A stretch of DNA of 21,894 nt from Trichosphaerium sp. ATCC 40318 (GCA_038496445.1 JALMLS010000023.1:1-21894), one strand, 5' to 3'. Counted from the first letter of the stretch, positions 1-10,414 are shown. Numbers and translations are program-made. Notes: generated from the sequence alone by a model not told the origin.

Positions 1-3000
1 AAGCAAGTAAATAAGTTGTGGGTTTACTTAGGAGTTTTGTTAAATTGCCAAAAGGGGTGGTACCTTGTTATCATTGCTAGTTTACATAGCACAAGGATAA
101 TTCCTGCTGTTACAAGGTACGTTCCAAAGTTATAGAGTCCTAACATGTATAAGATGCGTCAGTCTTTCAGTACGTTCATACCATTACTGCTTCCATCAAG
201 CCGATTACCTTACAAAGTTTTTAGGAACAAAATGACTAGCCTACTAGTAGAAATGGACATACTTGTGTCATCATAAAACAGTGCAAATGTACCCCAGAAA
301 AGTATCTGTGAGTGTACAACTGCTGCTATTATCCAATACAAAAATGAAGTCCATGTGAGTACACCTAACAGGTATGGTCAATAACATTTAGTTTTACAAA
401 GGTTGTTTTTTCCCTCCTTTTCTCCGGTTGTACCTTTCCTGTACTCTACACATGCTTTTGGATTTTTATAAATGGTTTCCTTGTCCAGATCTTGCTCAAA
501 TAAAGCATAGAAAAACGGAGGCATAGTGGTTAGTATTACCATATAAAACACAAGGACCCAATCCTCTGCTAACCGCTAGACAACCACGGTTAGCGTTTGC
601 TCCCATAAAAATAAATTTTGAAAAACAACGTGCCTGGCCTGAGAATCCACTATAAAAAGCATAATAAAATTGGGGTAAGAACACTGCTAACCCCTTGTAA
701 AAACTATAGTTTATAAGACCGGCATTTCTAATCATGTTCCATCGCCCATGCTTCATTATTAGAGGGATGAGATGTCTGTTTGAAAAAAAAAAAGAATGAG
801 TGCCTACGACGCCTACTATGTGAATATTTAAACAAGACGCACTTGAACTGGCGGATTGCATAATCTGAGGCTCTAGCCGAGTGCGTTCCCTCTTTTCCAT
901 AGACACCAACTCCAATATGAGATGCCTTGGTTGAAGATGTAAGCAACACTTTCACAAACGCTACGAGGTCATACTTGTATCATAGCGACATCATTTGCTC
1001 CATCTCCCACAGCTAGCGACACACAAGATTTCAGTTCCTTACGTATAGCTTTCACCACACTCGCTTTTTGCAGTGGGCTAGTACGGCAGCAAACAACAGA
1101 TTTACAAGCTAGCGCCAATTTGTTAAACTCCTCTTGGAAAGTAGATAAAGCATAAATCAGAGCATCTCCGTCAATTACAAGTCCGACAGATCCTGGGTTA
1201 GCCTGAAAAAAAAAAAATTAGGTTGGTTTCTTTTGTGAGGTTGTGGCTGTGAACCTTTGCAGTCTTAAGACCATCATAAAGCGCTTTCTTTGTGCTCGTT
1301 GCATCCTTGCATTTGGTAACGGAAACAACAGTGAGGTTCGCTGTTAACAGGTTACATGAACGCGCAATGTTCACTGCTGTCTCTTCCTTATCACCTGTGA
1401 TAATCCACACTTTTATCCCGGACTTGTCAGAAGGTGAGCAAAAGAAAATAATTCTGGTATTGGGTCTTGGAGGTACCTCGAGTAGGTACTTTATTGTCTC
1501 TGGTACTTTGTCTTGAAGTTTATCTTCAATTGCAGTTGCACCAACAAGCTCAAAGCCTTTTTCCATGTCACTCCACACCTTAGCAACTTTTCTTTTTCTT
1601 TCCTTCATTACAGTTGAGGCGTCATGATAACTCTTCATGTATTTTTGGTATTCATCATCAGACATTTCTCGCTCACACACAATTAATGTGCGCAAACCTT
1701 CTTGTGCAAAGCTGTTGAGGTGGTCGTTGGTAGTTTGTATCAGGTCGTCATCTACTTTTTTGCTCAAACGCTTCATCATTACTGAGTCAGCGCCTTTAGA
1801 GTACACCATTATCTTCCCATCTGGATGTCTAACAATTGTAGACATGCGTGCTCGTTTGGATGAAAATTTGGCTATGCTCAGAATCTCATATTTTTCTCGT
1901 ACACCTTTATTGGCAGTTGTTAGAAAAAAATAATACTACAACAAAACCGGTATACCATTTATTTCGAGTGTAACTGTATCTCCTGCACGTTGTATTAATT
2001 TATAGTCATTAGAAAACGCCGCTTTTGCAAGTGCAATCTCGTCTGGTGAAGGCCCAGAAAAGTTAATCTCATCATCACCATCAGTTGCTAATAATTTTTG
2101 TAAGGACAAAACAAAGAAATTTCAGCTTCTTCTAAACAAACTAACGTGGAGAAGGTACAACAGTATTATTTAACGCCATGTTCAATAAAAAGTTGTGCAA
2201 AGCGCTGCTTCCTATTTCTTGATCCTAAAGGGGGGTTACTCCTAGTGGTTCAAAATTCACACTACCGCGTACTTCAATAGCTTGCTTCAACGACCCATTT
2301 AAGGCATCTTGATACTTTAATCCAGCGACAGAACAACTATCAAAATCCATAATATTCTCTGTAAGTGTTCCCGTCTTGTCACTGAAAATATAGTTTACCT
2401 TAAAAAAAAGCCGTTCAATACTACACAATCTGATCCGGTTTTAATCAGAAAAAAGAAAATCATACCCTGATTAATTCATCATTGAGATTAAAATTCTTTG
2501 GTGTTGCCGTTTTTCCCTCGTGTACCATCTCCAAATCCCAGTAAATCCACATCCCTTGCAAAACTTTTACAAATTCCAATGTGACCTACAGTTCGTCATT
2601 AGGCGTTCGTGGTGTTAGTAAAAATACGTACAAATAACACGATCGGAATCCAATAAGAGAACAGCGAAAAGTAACGTAAAAACACATACGCGGCTTCAAG
2701 TGCAGGTGAGGCACCCCCAATAAGATAAAAACTGTTCGGAGCTGAGTTTTTCTATTTTGTTTTTAAGGGTAAGAGATATGTCTTTTAGATGGAAAGCGTA
2801 AAAGAAATACCTGAAACAAGCCGCCACCAAGTGCACAACAACAAAGAGCAAATATCTTGAATATGAATACAGCAAGCGAAATCCTGGTATAGATGGTTAG
2901 TGGTGCACCCAAAAAAAAAAAAAAAAAAAAAAAGACTGCTCTATAGTTTTAGCGTACATGTCGAGCATGCGGTCAGTTTTTGACCGTTTGGATGGAGGAT

Positions 3001-4444
3001 CGCGCGCATTTTTCATCAGCTTCGTTAACTTTCCGGGATACACCACAATACCAAACACCCAACCTGTGTTTCTTAAACTACTGCCCTAAATGTGTTTTTG
3101 TGAGCATTTTCATATGCGAAGCTATAATTACCCTCATCAAGAGATTAGTTTCATCCAGAGATACTGCTGCATTTTCGCCATCAACGAGTAACCTTGCTGT
3201 ACCCGTAAAAGCGCCAATGCGTGCATGTGGTTGCTCAACTTCCAAAGTACCCTGTTTAAGGCACAGAGTTATTCCGTGTTCTAATTTATTTACGGTGATT
3301 TACCTGTACAGACGCGAGTGATGTAACGTCAAACGTCTGTAATGGCTTAACAGCATGCATATCTTTTAGGCTCGTTTCACTTTTTTTTTCTTTTAGTTTT
3401 ACTATTAAAAGTGTGGTGCGTACCCATCCAAGCTTGACGTCTCAACATAGCACAGGCCATTAGGTAGCGCTGACGACAGACATATCACATCTGCTGGAAA
3501 TTGCTCTCCATCTTTAATCTATTTGTGTTAATTAACAAGAAAAAGTAAAGTAAAAAAGAAAGCTTTTTCGCGCATACTTGTACAATGTCTCCAACACGAA
3601 TACGCTTACACTTGACTACGCCCACTTGCTGTGACACTGGATCAAACACGTGATACCTTTTATTATTTACAACTTCGTCTTCACGCCATCGGAGCTATGC
3701 AAAAGTTAATACAATATTGTTATTCTTTGTAATCAGCAATAAACAAAATGCACCGCCCCCCACGTACAAAGTCTTCATATGCTTCTTTAATCATACCAAC
3801 AATTAGAACAAATACAATGGGAAATGCTGCTGCAATGGGCGTTATGGCACCGGTGACGGGAATGAGATTTATTACAGCCACAAACAGAAAGTATAAGTTG
3901 TAAACTCTGTTGTGTTTTAGAGCCGTTAGCTAGCACCATTGAAGCGAAAAAAAAAAAAAAAAAAGAAAGTAGAGGTACTTTGAAAATTGCTCCATCACTT
4001 GTTTCGGCAGAAATGTCCATATAGAGTACTTGGTAGTGCTGTACTCATTTTTACTGAATTTCTACAAGGCGAAAAGCGTACGTTAGAATGTCAAGCTCCC
4101 CATTTTTCAAGAATGTTTAATTTAATCGTACTTGTAGCTTGTTTTTGGGTTCGCTATTGAAATAAATAGTTGGATACGGGGTTTCATCCTATTTGAGATT
4201 GTTAAGCGCCATTAATACTGTAAACTGCGCAACCTGAGTGTCTATTATTTCGACGTCCTATTATCGCGTTACGGCGTGGCAGTGAAAAGTTAGAAAAAGC
4301 GTTAGCGCTCCAATACGCACGTCTGCATGTTCATCACTCGTGCTGTGGTCACCAGAGGAGCTCCCAATGCCCTCTGTGAGGCTGAGTTTTTATTAGCGCT
4401 GTGATGATCTAAGTACCCAAAACGTACATAGGCTCTGTTTCCAT
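1..4444 (-). CDS. P4-type ATPase (phospholipid flippase), C-terminus beyond window edge
   Basis: The family flips aminophospholipids to the cytosolic leaflet of Golgi, endosome or plasma membranes. I reconstruct 25 exons (987 codons so far): 4444-4428, 4381-4321, 4257-4219, 4188-4132, 4061-3979, 3906-3768, 3694-3578, 3518-3424, 3379-3304, 3251-3132, 3085-2958, 2883-2811, 2751-2632, 2585-2466, 2398-2273, 2224-2146, 2087-1956, 1904-1477, 1422-1255, 1202-975, 925-843, 775-630, 565-434, 364-245, 139-64. Visible motifs, in order: N-terminal FLPK..MEQF and YNLYFL, LDGET (actuator loop), RGSSLRNT, TKLM, a PIVL at the PISL site of TM4, DKTGTLT (phosphorylated Asp about residue 422), [13 protein letters not shown] and [11 protein letters not shown], then TM5-TM8. 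Another intron begins at 63 and runs off the edge, so TM9-10 and the tail are missing. Start: the first ATG (4444) opens a 17-nt exon; the N-terminus is poorly conserved, so this start is tentative. The P4 assignment is secure; the flippase subclass is not. Confidence 0.94.
2911..2933. repeat. 23-bp poly-A tract (poly-T in the intron RNA)
   Basis: An uninterrupted run of 23 A on the plus strand lies inside the flippase intron 2957-2884, where it reads as a T-tract between the donor and the branch-point-like CACTAAC. It is probably length-variable. Similar shorter tracts sit in introns at 3947-3964 and 1206-1217. Confidence 0.9.
4189..4233 (-). other. Smallest intron of the window (30 or 45 nt)
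   Basis: The open frame between flippase exons 3 and 4 contains an in-frame TAG at 4191-4189 that must be removed. Removal from a GTATTA donor at 4218 gives a 30-nt intron. A GTTGCG donor at 4233 in the same phase gives 45 nt. The flanking protein is the poorly conserved N-terminal tail, so homology cannot choose between them. The exon list above uses the 30-nt version. Confidence 0.6.
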
Positions 4445-4628
4445 AATCAAATACTACGCGTTAACGAATTGTCCGGCCGGTTTACCCTCAAATGCGCTCG
4501 TACGAAAGGCGACTTTTTTCGTTTTTTCAAGTGTGGTCAAGGTTACTTGAAAAAAAAAAACGCAACAAAAATATGTTCAAAAAAAAACGTTTATTTATTT
4601 CAGTTTAGAACAAATACTAACATCGTCT
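4445..4628. other. Tandem intergenic spacer (tubulin 3' end / flippase promoter)
   Basis: This 184-bp spacer separates two minus-strand genes. It holds the tubulin poly(A) region near 4590 and A/T-rich tracts at 4549-4560 and 4580-4587. No ORF or RNA gene is seen. The flippase promoter must lie here. Confidence 0.6.
4590..4599 (-). promoter_or_regulatory. Overlapping AATAAA poly(A) signals of the tubulin gene
   Basis: Read on the minus strand, two overlapping AATAAA hexamers begin about 30 nt after the tubulin stop codon, a good place for a polyadenylation signal. Confidence 0.5.
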
Positions 4629-6402
4629 TTACTCGGTGGCTGTAGCCTCTTCATATTGCTGATATTCATGCACCAAATCTTGCAAATTCCATTCCGCTTC
4701 GGTAAACTCCATCTCTTCCATACCCTCACCTTTGCCAAAAAGTCAATTGTGAATACTTTAACGTTAAAACAACTTACCCAAGCTTGGGGACAAGAATGCT
4801 TTGCGCTTAAACAGTGACCTAAAGCTAGCTAGAGTTGATTTGAAAACTGATGTGATTGCAGTGGTGTTTGCAATATACACACAACTCTGAAAAAGGTCTG
4901 CATAATCATTAAACACTCAGTTGAATCAAAAAATGCAATAATTTTTTTACCTTTGTACTTTGCTTTACAATTTGCGGGTTTTATATGACACGGCAACCAG
5001 TCACAAAATAACTTTGCATCATCATCTTGCCTCTTTTGCATATAATGTTCAATGTTACATGTGCTGACATCCCTACATAAATGAAAGTCAAAAGTTGAAA
5101 AATACAATCAATCAGTACCCTCTGAACATAGCACAAGCAGTAAGTTGCTTGCCAGCACGAGGATCACATGATAGCAACACATTTTCTTTGCGAAAAACCT
5201 CATCTGTTAACTCTTTCACTGAGGTAGGTTTGTCATATGAAATAATAGGCGCAGCACTAACAGTAAAAAAGTGAAGCCGTGGGAATGATACAAGGTTTAC
5301 AGCCATTTTCCTAAAGTCACACATGATTTCACCTGAACAAAAAAGTTAAACCACGCTCTATACCCTTTTGATTGGAGCACACCTCCCAACCTCATGTTGC
5401 ATGTGACACCGCTCATAGCCCTTGCTACGAGTTCATTAAAATCCTTCAAAGACGCAGACAAGCCATTGGAACATATGCGCGACATTGCAGCATTGTCAAC
5501 ACAAAAGCACATATCCATATTTTCAATTAGTTGGTGCATTGATAGAACCCTATAAGATTAACTGGTAAGAAAATAGATGCACGAAAATGCATTCTTTTTT
5601 TTGATTTTTTACGTGTTGTATGGTTCCTGAATGTTATCTGATGCAGTAGACGGTATCACATTGAAAGCTGTCATCATTCTATCTGGATACTCTTCTCTTA
5701 TTTTACTGGCAATTAGTGTACCGAGCCCTAACATATTTAATTGGAGTGTTTGAAAACTCAAAACACGCACCAGAACCAGTTCCACCACCTAATGAAAACA
5801 CCATTTGAAATCCTATTTTTCTCAGAAAATTTAGGAACAAAGATTTAGCTAAATCGTTTTGGACCGTGCCATGCAAACAATCACATTTTTCAATTTCCTT
5901 TCGTGTTGTATCTATTACTTCATCAATAATCGCGGCACCCTCAGTCTGGTTAAATTGTTAGTTTTTGCTACTTATATAAAAGGTGAAAAGTTGTTGTACG
6001 TAGTGTCCCTTCGCCCACAAATTGTTCGTTCCAACCCCATTCACTGATGTAACGAAGTTGTTTGGATCATACAAGCGCCCACAGGGACCGTTTTTAATTT
6101 GATCAAAGGTGCTATGCTCTTTTTACGTTTGTAAGATTCAAACTAAAATTATCTATCTGAGTATTTTTGTTTTTTTTTTTTGCCGTACCCAAATCTACCA
6201 AAATAGAACGTGGTACGTAGCGACCTTGCTTCGTTACGCGATAATAGGTGTTCGTGAGCTTATTGACGTCTGGTCTACCCATCATTTGACCAATGTGTTG
6301 CCCGTTATCATCAATGTCATGTTCACCGTTTATACACTCCCAAAATGCGTGTCCTATCCTGTTTCCGCACGCACCGACCTGTATTTGTATTACTTCTGGC
6401 AT
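4629..6402 (-). CDS. TUBB: Divergent beta-tubulin
   Basis: Tubulins bind GTP and form microtubule protofilaments as alpha/beta dimers. Ten exons give 429 residues: 6402-6189, 6118-6000, 5945-5870, 5812-5771, 5727-5613, 5549-5383, 5332-5119, 5072-4951, 4897-4778, 4729-4629. Beta-type landmarks run the full length: VDLE, WAKGHYTEGA, CDCLHGFQ, the GTP-binding loop [63 protein letters not shown] and HEYQQYEEA. Departures: it starts MPEV rather than MREI, the usual AGQCGNQIG reads VGACGNRIG, the middle and the segment after FRG are poorly conserved, and the protein stops at EEATATE with no long acidic tail. The start is the ATG aligning with the family N-terminus, preceded immediately by an in-frame TAA. 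The exon 3-4 junction uses a GC donor. It could be a specialised paralogue or the sole beta-tubulin of a fast-evolving lineage. Confidence 0.92.
5813..5869 (-). other. GC-AG intron (57 nt, in frame) in beta-tubulin
   Basis: Read through, this stretch would insert 19 residues between CDCLHG and FQ, where other beta-tubulins have none. Removing it from a GCACGG donor to an AAATAG acceptor restores the conserved CDCLHGFQ join exactly (phase 1). No GT donor in the right phase does so. It has no stop and is a multiple of three, so an automatic annotation could wrongly keep it as coding. Confidence 0.8.
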
Positions 6403-6702
6403 TTAATGCAGAATTTCACTTCTCCAACGATCCTTTTCTCGTGAGGAAACGTTTGAAAGTGAATGCTGACCTGGGCCGAAATTTAGTGAATAAGCCATTT
6501 TACGGTTTATGGTTTCAACTGGCCCACCTTTATAAGCGTACTTTCCAAACTGTTGCGATTGAACAAACCAACAGCGCCATTGTCGCCGCCACTTAAACTT
6601 GTAAAAAGTCTCTGTCACACAAAAAAAAATGTTGTGCCAACACGCCTCTTTGTGTTTGGTAATAGCGATGGGCGCAAAATCACGATAATGTAACCTGTTA
6701 GC
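6403..6702. other. Divergent intergenic region between tubulin and the DWY-repeat gene
   Basis: This 300-bp region lies between two start codons facing away from each other, so it should hold both promoters. Short ORFs exist on both strands but have no recognisable protein sequence and no splice continuity with the neighbours. No RNA gene or convincing promoter motif was found; a short A-run sits at 6621-6629. Confidence 0.55.
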
Positions 6703-8271
6703 ATGTTGTCTAAAGTATTAAAAGCCCAAAGAGTACGGAAGGCACGCGCCAAGCACCGAGAAAGATCTCTTGACACAATAGGCAAAGAATTAAACGTGTA
6801 CACGCTGTGCGACTGGTACGATGTGCCCTGTCGCCGTGTTGTCGCGCAAAAGAGTAGCACGCTCGCCAGGTACCAAAAATAAGCCAGAACAACATTTCTA
6901 ACAAAAAAAAACGCTAACTATACCAATAACAGTGACAACGGTTCGCTGTACGGAGCTGTGAAGAGAAATTACCCGTTTTATCCATGGCAAGCTAATAAAT
7001 TTTTGTAAGTTGACATTTAGTAAGAACCACAATTCCTCACACATTCAGAAATACACAACAAAACTACTGGTCTTCAACCGCGCGTCAAGCTATGAAACTA
7101 AATGACATTGCCGAGAATCTCAGAATAAAATGTTTGGATGACTGGTACACTGTACGTACCGCTCTGATGGCTGCTAACGGTGCTGACAGTATTTTGTACG
7201 ATGGGTGTTTTTTTTTTGAATTAATGAAAAGTGACACTTACGTACTGCCAAGGTGTCATTATGGTGGTTCTTTGTCGCTGTGTCTTCACACTGTGTACAA
7301 CAAATTCAAGTGGGTGTCCTGGAAGTTTGCGTAAGAGGCAAACTAAGTAAAATTGGCAACTAACATATGCTAACAGAAATGCGCCCAGACAGCTATGGAC
7401 AAGTGTAGATAATCAACGTGATAAACTGAATACAGTAGCAAAGAGCTTAAACATCAAAATAATCGATGATTGGGCAAAAGTAAGCAGAACTAAATTCGAC
7501 CAACATGGCTTTCAAGGAATTCTGTACGTAACTTACATTCTAAATGATACAATATTAATAACCTCAAGTCACCACTACAACGGGTCTATCGCGGATTGCT
7601 TATCTGCAGCGTATCCCGCATACAGACACCGCTTTCAGAAGGACACAAGGTACATCCTTATCTTTGCCTGCTTTAGATTAATTGCCTTTACGCCTAGACC
7701 AAGTACTTTACCAGTATGGGAAGACCAAACAGACAATCAGCGCAAAATGCTAAACTGGATCGGCAAAGCTCATGGTATCAAAACTCTAAATGATTGGTAT
7801 AGTACATGGTGCTCAAATACTAAGCTTCCACACTCCATAACATCACAGTATGGTTCTGTGGTAGAAGCACTCAAGACTCTCTACCCAAACTACAATTGGG
7901 ATACAACCAAATTCAACTGGAACATGTCTCTGTGGCTTCAAGAAGAACACCAACAAAACTTCCTCCAAAAAGTCCAAGCAAAATTTGAGATTAAGCATCC
8001 TGGTGAATGGTACCGTATTTCTTGCAAGCAACTCGTGGACAACGGTGGCCACGGTATACTGAAGGCATGGCCACAGGTACTTAGGTTGATTGAACCTTCG
8101 TACTCTTGGAATTGGGCAATCTTTTCATCACGTAGTGTAAAACGAGCAACAAAACAAAGGCACGTGATTAAGTTTATGTTATCACCCAATAACCCAAATG
8201 TGCAGGAATTTACGCCAATGTGTCAAACATGCTTTCCAAGACATAACAGCTGTAGAGGATCACGTAGTTAA
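6703..8271 (+). CDS. Five-repeat 'DWY' protein, unknown function
   Basis: Seven exons give 421 residues: 6703-6869, 6933-7004, 7049-7195, 7253-7330, 7377-7523, 7569-7649, 7698-8271. The protein consists of about five degenerate repeats of roughly 75 residues starting near residues 24, 80, 155, 231 and 306. Each has a hydrophobic helix-like segment ending in DWY (DWA in repeat 3, EWY in repeat 5), then a GS core, most often xYxGSL, and YP(x)YxW..KF. Lysine/arginine dominates the first 22 residues, which could be a mitochondrial or nuclear targeting segment. The last 45 residues are basic, with CQTC. The start is the first ATG, in frame with repeat 1. From memory, similar DWY repeats occur in hypothetical proteins of fungi, algae and other protists, some fused to nuclease-like domains; I see no nuclease motif here. 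Introns in repeats 1-3 sit at matching positions. The gene model is firm; the function is unknown. Confidence 0.85.
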
Positions 8272-8397
8272 TCTACTATATGCTAGGTAGACTTTACCGG
8301 TTTAATACATACGTAAAAACCGAAAAAAATTAATTGTATTTTTAAATAATGTTACACCAAAAAAAAAAGACTGTTGTTGGTTTTTTTTTGTTACCCT
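8272..8397. other. Convergent intergenic spacer
   Basis: This 126-bp AT-rich spacer separates the ends of the plus-strand DWY gene and the minus-strand FYVE gene. It contains A-runs near 8358 and T-runs near 8383. There is no ORF or clear poly(A) hexamer. Confidence 0.6.
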
Positions 8398-10414
8398 TTA
8401 CAAAAACTTCTTCTTCTTCCCTTTCTTCTTTTTTGTCTTTACCCCACTTGCTTTTGTCTTCACCCCACTTGCTTTCGCATTTTTCTTGGCAACCTTCGCT
8501 GTTGTAGGGTTCCTGTGTCGCGTCGGCAGTCGCCTACCAGGAGGACCCTTTGGTCTGGACCTCTGAGGAGCATCAAGCCGTGGTCGAATAGATATTTTTC
8601 CCAAATCTTTATCCTCTACAAAAGTAGGCAGTGACTCCAACTCGTCTTCGTCTGCGCTCCCGCTATCCGATTGCATCGTAGGTGGACCTCCCATCATTCC
8701 CTAAAATATACAGTTATGATATCAGTTCACAATAAATCTACAACGTACACCACCAAATAACTTTTCTAAGTTCATTTTATGTGCATCAGCTTTGGATTGT
8801 GGCTTTGCTGGTTTTTTGTTCGCTGGTTTTTTGATTACAGGTTTATCAGTTGTTGGTTTAGTGTCATCATTCTCAGTATCATCTTTCTTCTCAATACCAT
8901 TTTCTTCCTCTTTAGCGCTCTCCACGCTTTCTGTTTCACTACCCGAGTCTTTGTTATCATCATCACTTTCAACACTCTCAGTTTCGCTGCCTGAATCACT
9001 CTTGTCATCCGATTCGCTTTTATCCGATAAATCTAACGAAGGCCCAGTCGGTGCTCTTGGAGGAGGAAGCGCTGGAGGTCTTCCACTAGAAATTAAACCC
9101 TATAGTACAAGTCAATCCAACAGTTCAATGAGGTTTTTTTTTCAATCACGTGCCATCTTTTTTTTCATAAACAGAGTCTCTCGCTTTTTCCTTTCTTTCC
9201 TCCTCTCTTCCATCGCCTTTTCTTCTTCCTTCGCTAAATCTCTGTATTTTGGGTTAAACATAAATAGCTAGGAAAGAGCTTTTGGTTTTTTTTTTTTGAT
9301 GTTAAGTACTTTTCAAAACTCTCTTCATTAATTTCGTCTGCGCCAGCATCACATATAATATTGGCCAAAGTTGAGCGCCTTCGACTTTCTTCCTCCATTC
9401 TTTCAGGAGATAAAATCTAACCACTGGTTAGCCACATATTATCGCTATAAATAACAGAAAAATAGCGTATACCGGTTCAGGTTTCTCAACTCGTAAACCA
9501 ATTGGATGTTGTACTCTAGAAGGCTTTCGTTTCATGTTAGGCGCTACCCACGTGGACATAGAACGTTTGGTACTTGCTCTTCCCGGAGCAATTCCCTGGG
9601 GATAAGTATTTTGAAGCGGCTCAGATTTTGATATGTTACTTCTTGTAGTGGGCTGTACATCCTCTACAACTATTTGTGGTGGGTTTGTGATCTCTTTTGC
9701 CTTTGGTTTTGGTTCATCATTGACTTTCGAACTTGGCCGAGTACGCCCAGAACTAGAATTACGAAGCTTAATCGACTTTTGTTTCACTGTCTCCTTCAAG
9801 CTTTTTGCTTTCTTCAACCCACCAGCGAATTTTCGTTTCATAAGTACAGATCCAGTCGCAGACTCCACACGATGATTTGGGTCGTTCGCTATTTTTCTAT
9901 AAAATGTGTAAATAAAACAATCAAAGCGCATACCTAATCAAAACTTACAAAAAAAAAACAACAAAAAAAAATTATTTCAAAAATTGCAAAAAAAAAGCTC
10001 CAACTTACCTAAGAGCTACCGTGTCCCTGCACGCGCGACATACACGCACTTTGTCATAAATGCCAAAGTGTGGTAGTGGCATTAAAGTTGCAGTACAATC
10101 CGCACAATATACATCTATAAAACACGATGTCAGCTTACCCAAACAAAAGCTCCTGGTAGAAAACAAAAAAAAACGTAATGATTTCGAAAAAACACCCAAA
10201 TCACGTTTCGTACGTCCACAATTTCTGCAGTGATGCTATATTAGATAACGTCAGTACTTGAATACACGGCGCTAGTGGTCTTACTTACCTTACGCAAAAA
10301 GAAATTAAACTTGTTATTGCAGCCAATACAAACTGATACACTATCGAGCGCGTCTTTTGGTGGCGCAGGTTTTATGTCGCCCTTTTTGTGGTTACAAGTT
10401 AATCTCCTACTCAT
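8398..10414 (-). CDS. FYVE zinc-finger protein with long charged tail
   Basis: FYVE fingers bind PI3P on endosomal membranes. Eight exons give 508 residues: 10414-10289, 10235-10214, 10114-10009, 9896-9473, 9416-9310, 9241-9154, 9099-8749, 8700-8398. The finger is at the extreme N-terminus (about 29-78): CIGC, RKHHCRNCGH, VYCADC and RVCRAC supply all eight zinc ligands (C29, C32, C45, C48, C53, C56, C75, C78), plus the basic phosphoinositide patch and RVC. The N-terminal WxxD motif of canonical FYVE domains is absent. The rest is low complexity: a Lys/Ser/Pro segment, a Glu/Arg-rich helix, an acidic Ser/Glu/Asp stretch with an internal repeat, and a strongly basic C-terminus (KKKKGKKKK). The start is the first ATG before the finger. 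The exon 6-7 junction is less certain (GC donor, or a weak GTTTAT donor with a later acceptor). The finger identity is firm; the partner and pathway are unknown. Confidence 0.87.
8432..8473. repeat. Two tandem 21-bp repeats in the FYVE gene tail
   Basis: Two adjacent 21-bp units differ by one base (TTTGTCTTTACCCC versus TTTGTCTTCACCCC, each followed by ACTTGCT). On the minus strand each encodes the heptad KASGVKT, giving two copies in the basic C-terminus. Confidence 0.85.
8917..8999. repeat. Imperfect repeat encoding the acidic DSGSETESVES unit twice
   Basis: Two stretches of about 33 bp (near 8917-8949 and 8967-8999) encode the same acidic, serine-rich unit DSGSETESVES. Synonymous differences show the duplication is not recent. 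Both copies are rich in possible casein-kinase-2-type sites. Confidence 0.75.
9100..9153 (-). other. Probable second GC-AG intron (GCACG donor) in the FYVE gene
   Basis: Joining exon 6 (ATG codon ending 9154) to exon 7 in the long acidic frame needs phase 0. The only phase-0 donor is GCACGT at 9153, with acceptor CTATAG ending 9100. It starts GCACG like the tubulin GC intron. An alternative with donor GTTTAT and acceptor TTTCTAG, in phase 2, cannot be excluded because the region is low complexity. Confidence 0.5.

Noticed and set aside
2225-2239. A 15-nt intron (GTAACCCCCCTTTAG) removing an in-frame TAG in the flippase, which would resemble ciliate micro-introns.
   Set aside because: A GTACGC donor at 2272, the favoured donor type here, gives a normal 48-nt intron in the same phase with the same acceptor; no other intron is that small.
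2225-4191. In-frame stop codons in the flippase as a sign of a pseudogene or recoded TAG.
   Set aside because: Every stop falls inside a GT-AG intron and 25 exons keep phase through all catalytic motifs.
5859-6444. Plus-strand ORFs of 60-110 codons over the tubulin gene.
   Set aside because: They are antisense shadows of tubulin exons and introns with no protein-like pattern.
6403-6702. A small gene or structured RNA between tubulin and the DWY gene.
   Set aside because: Short ORFs lack any protein-like features and I found no tRNA or snRNA signature; a divergent promoter explains the space.
8792-9271. A 159-codon plus-strand ORF that looks like a membrane/Ser-rich protein.
   Set aside because: Antisense shadow of the acidic part of the FYVE gene; the repeated SLPESLL pattern mirrors the acidic duplication.
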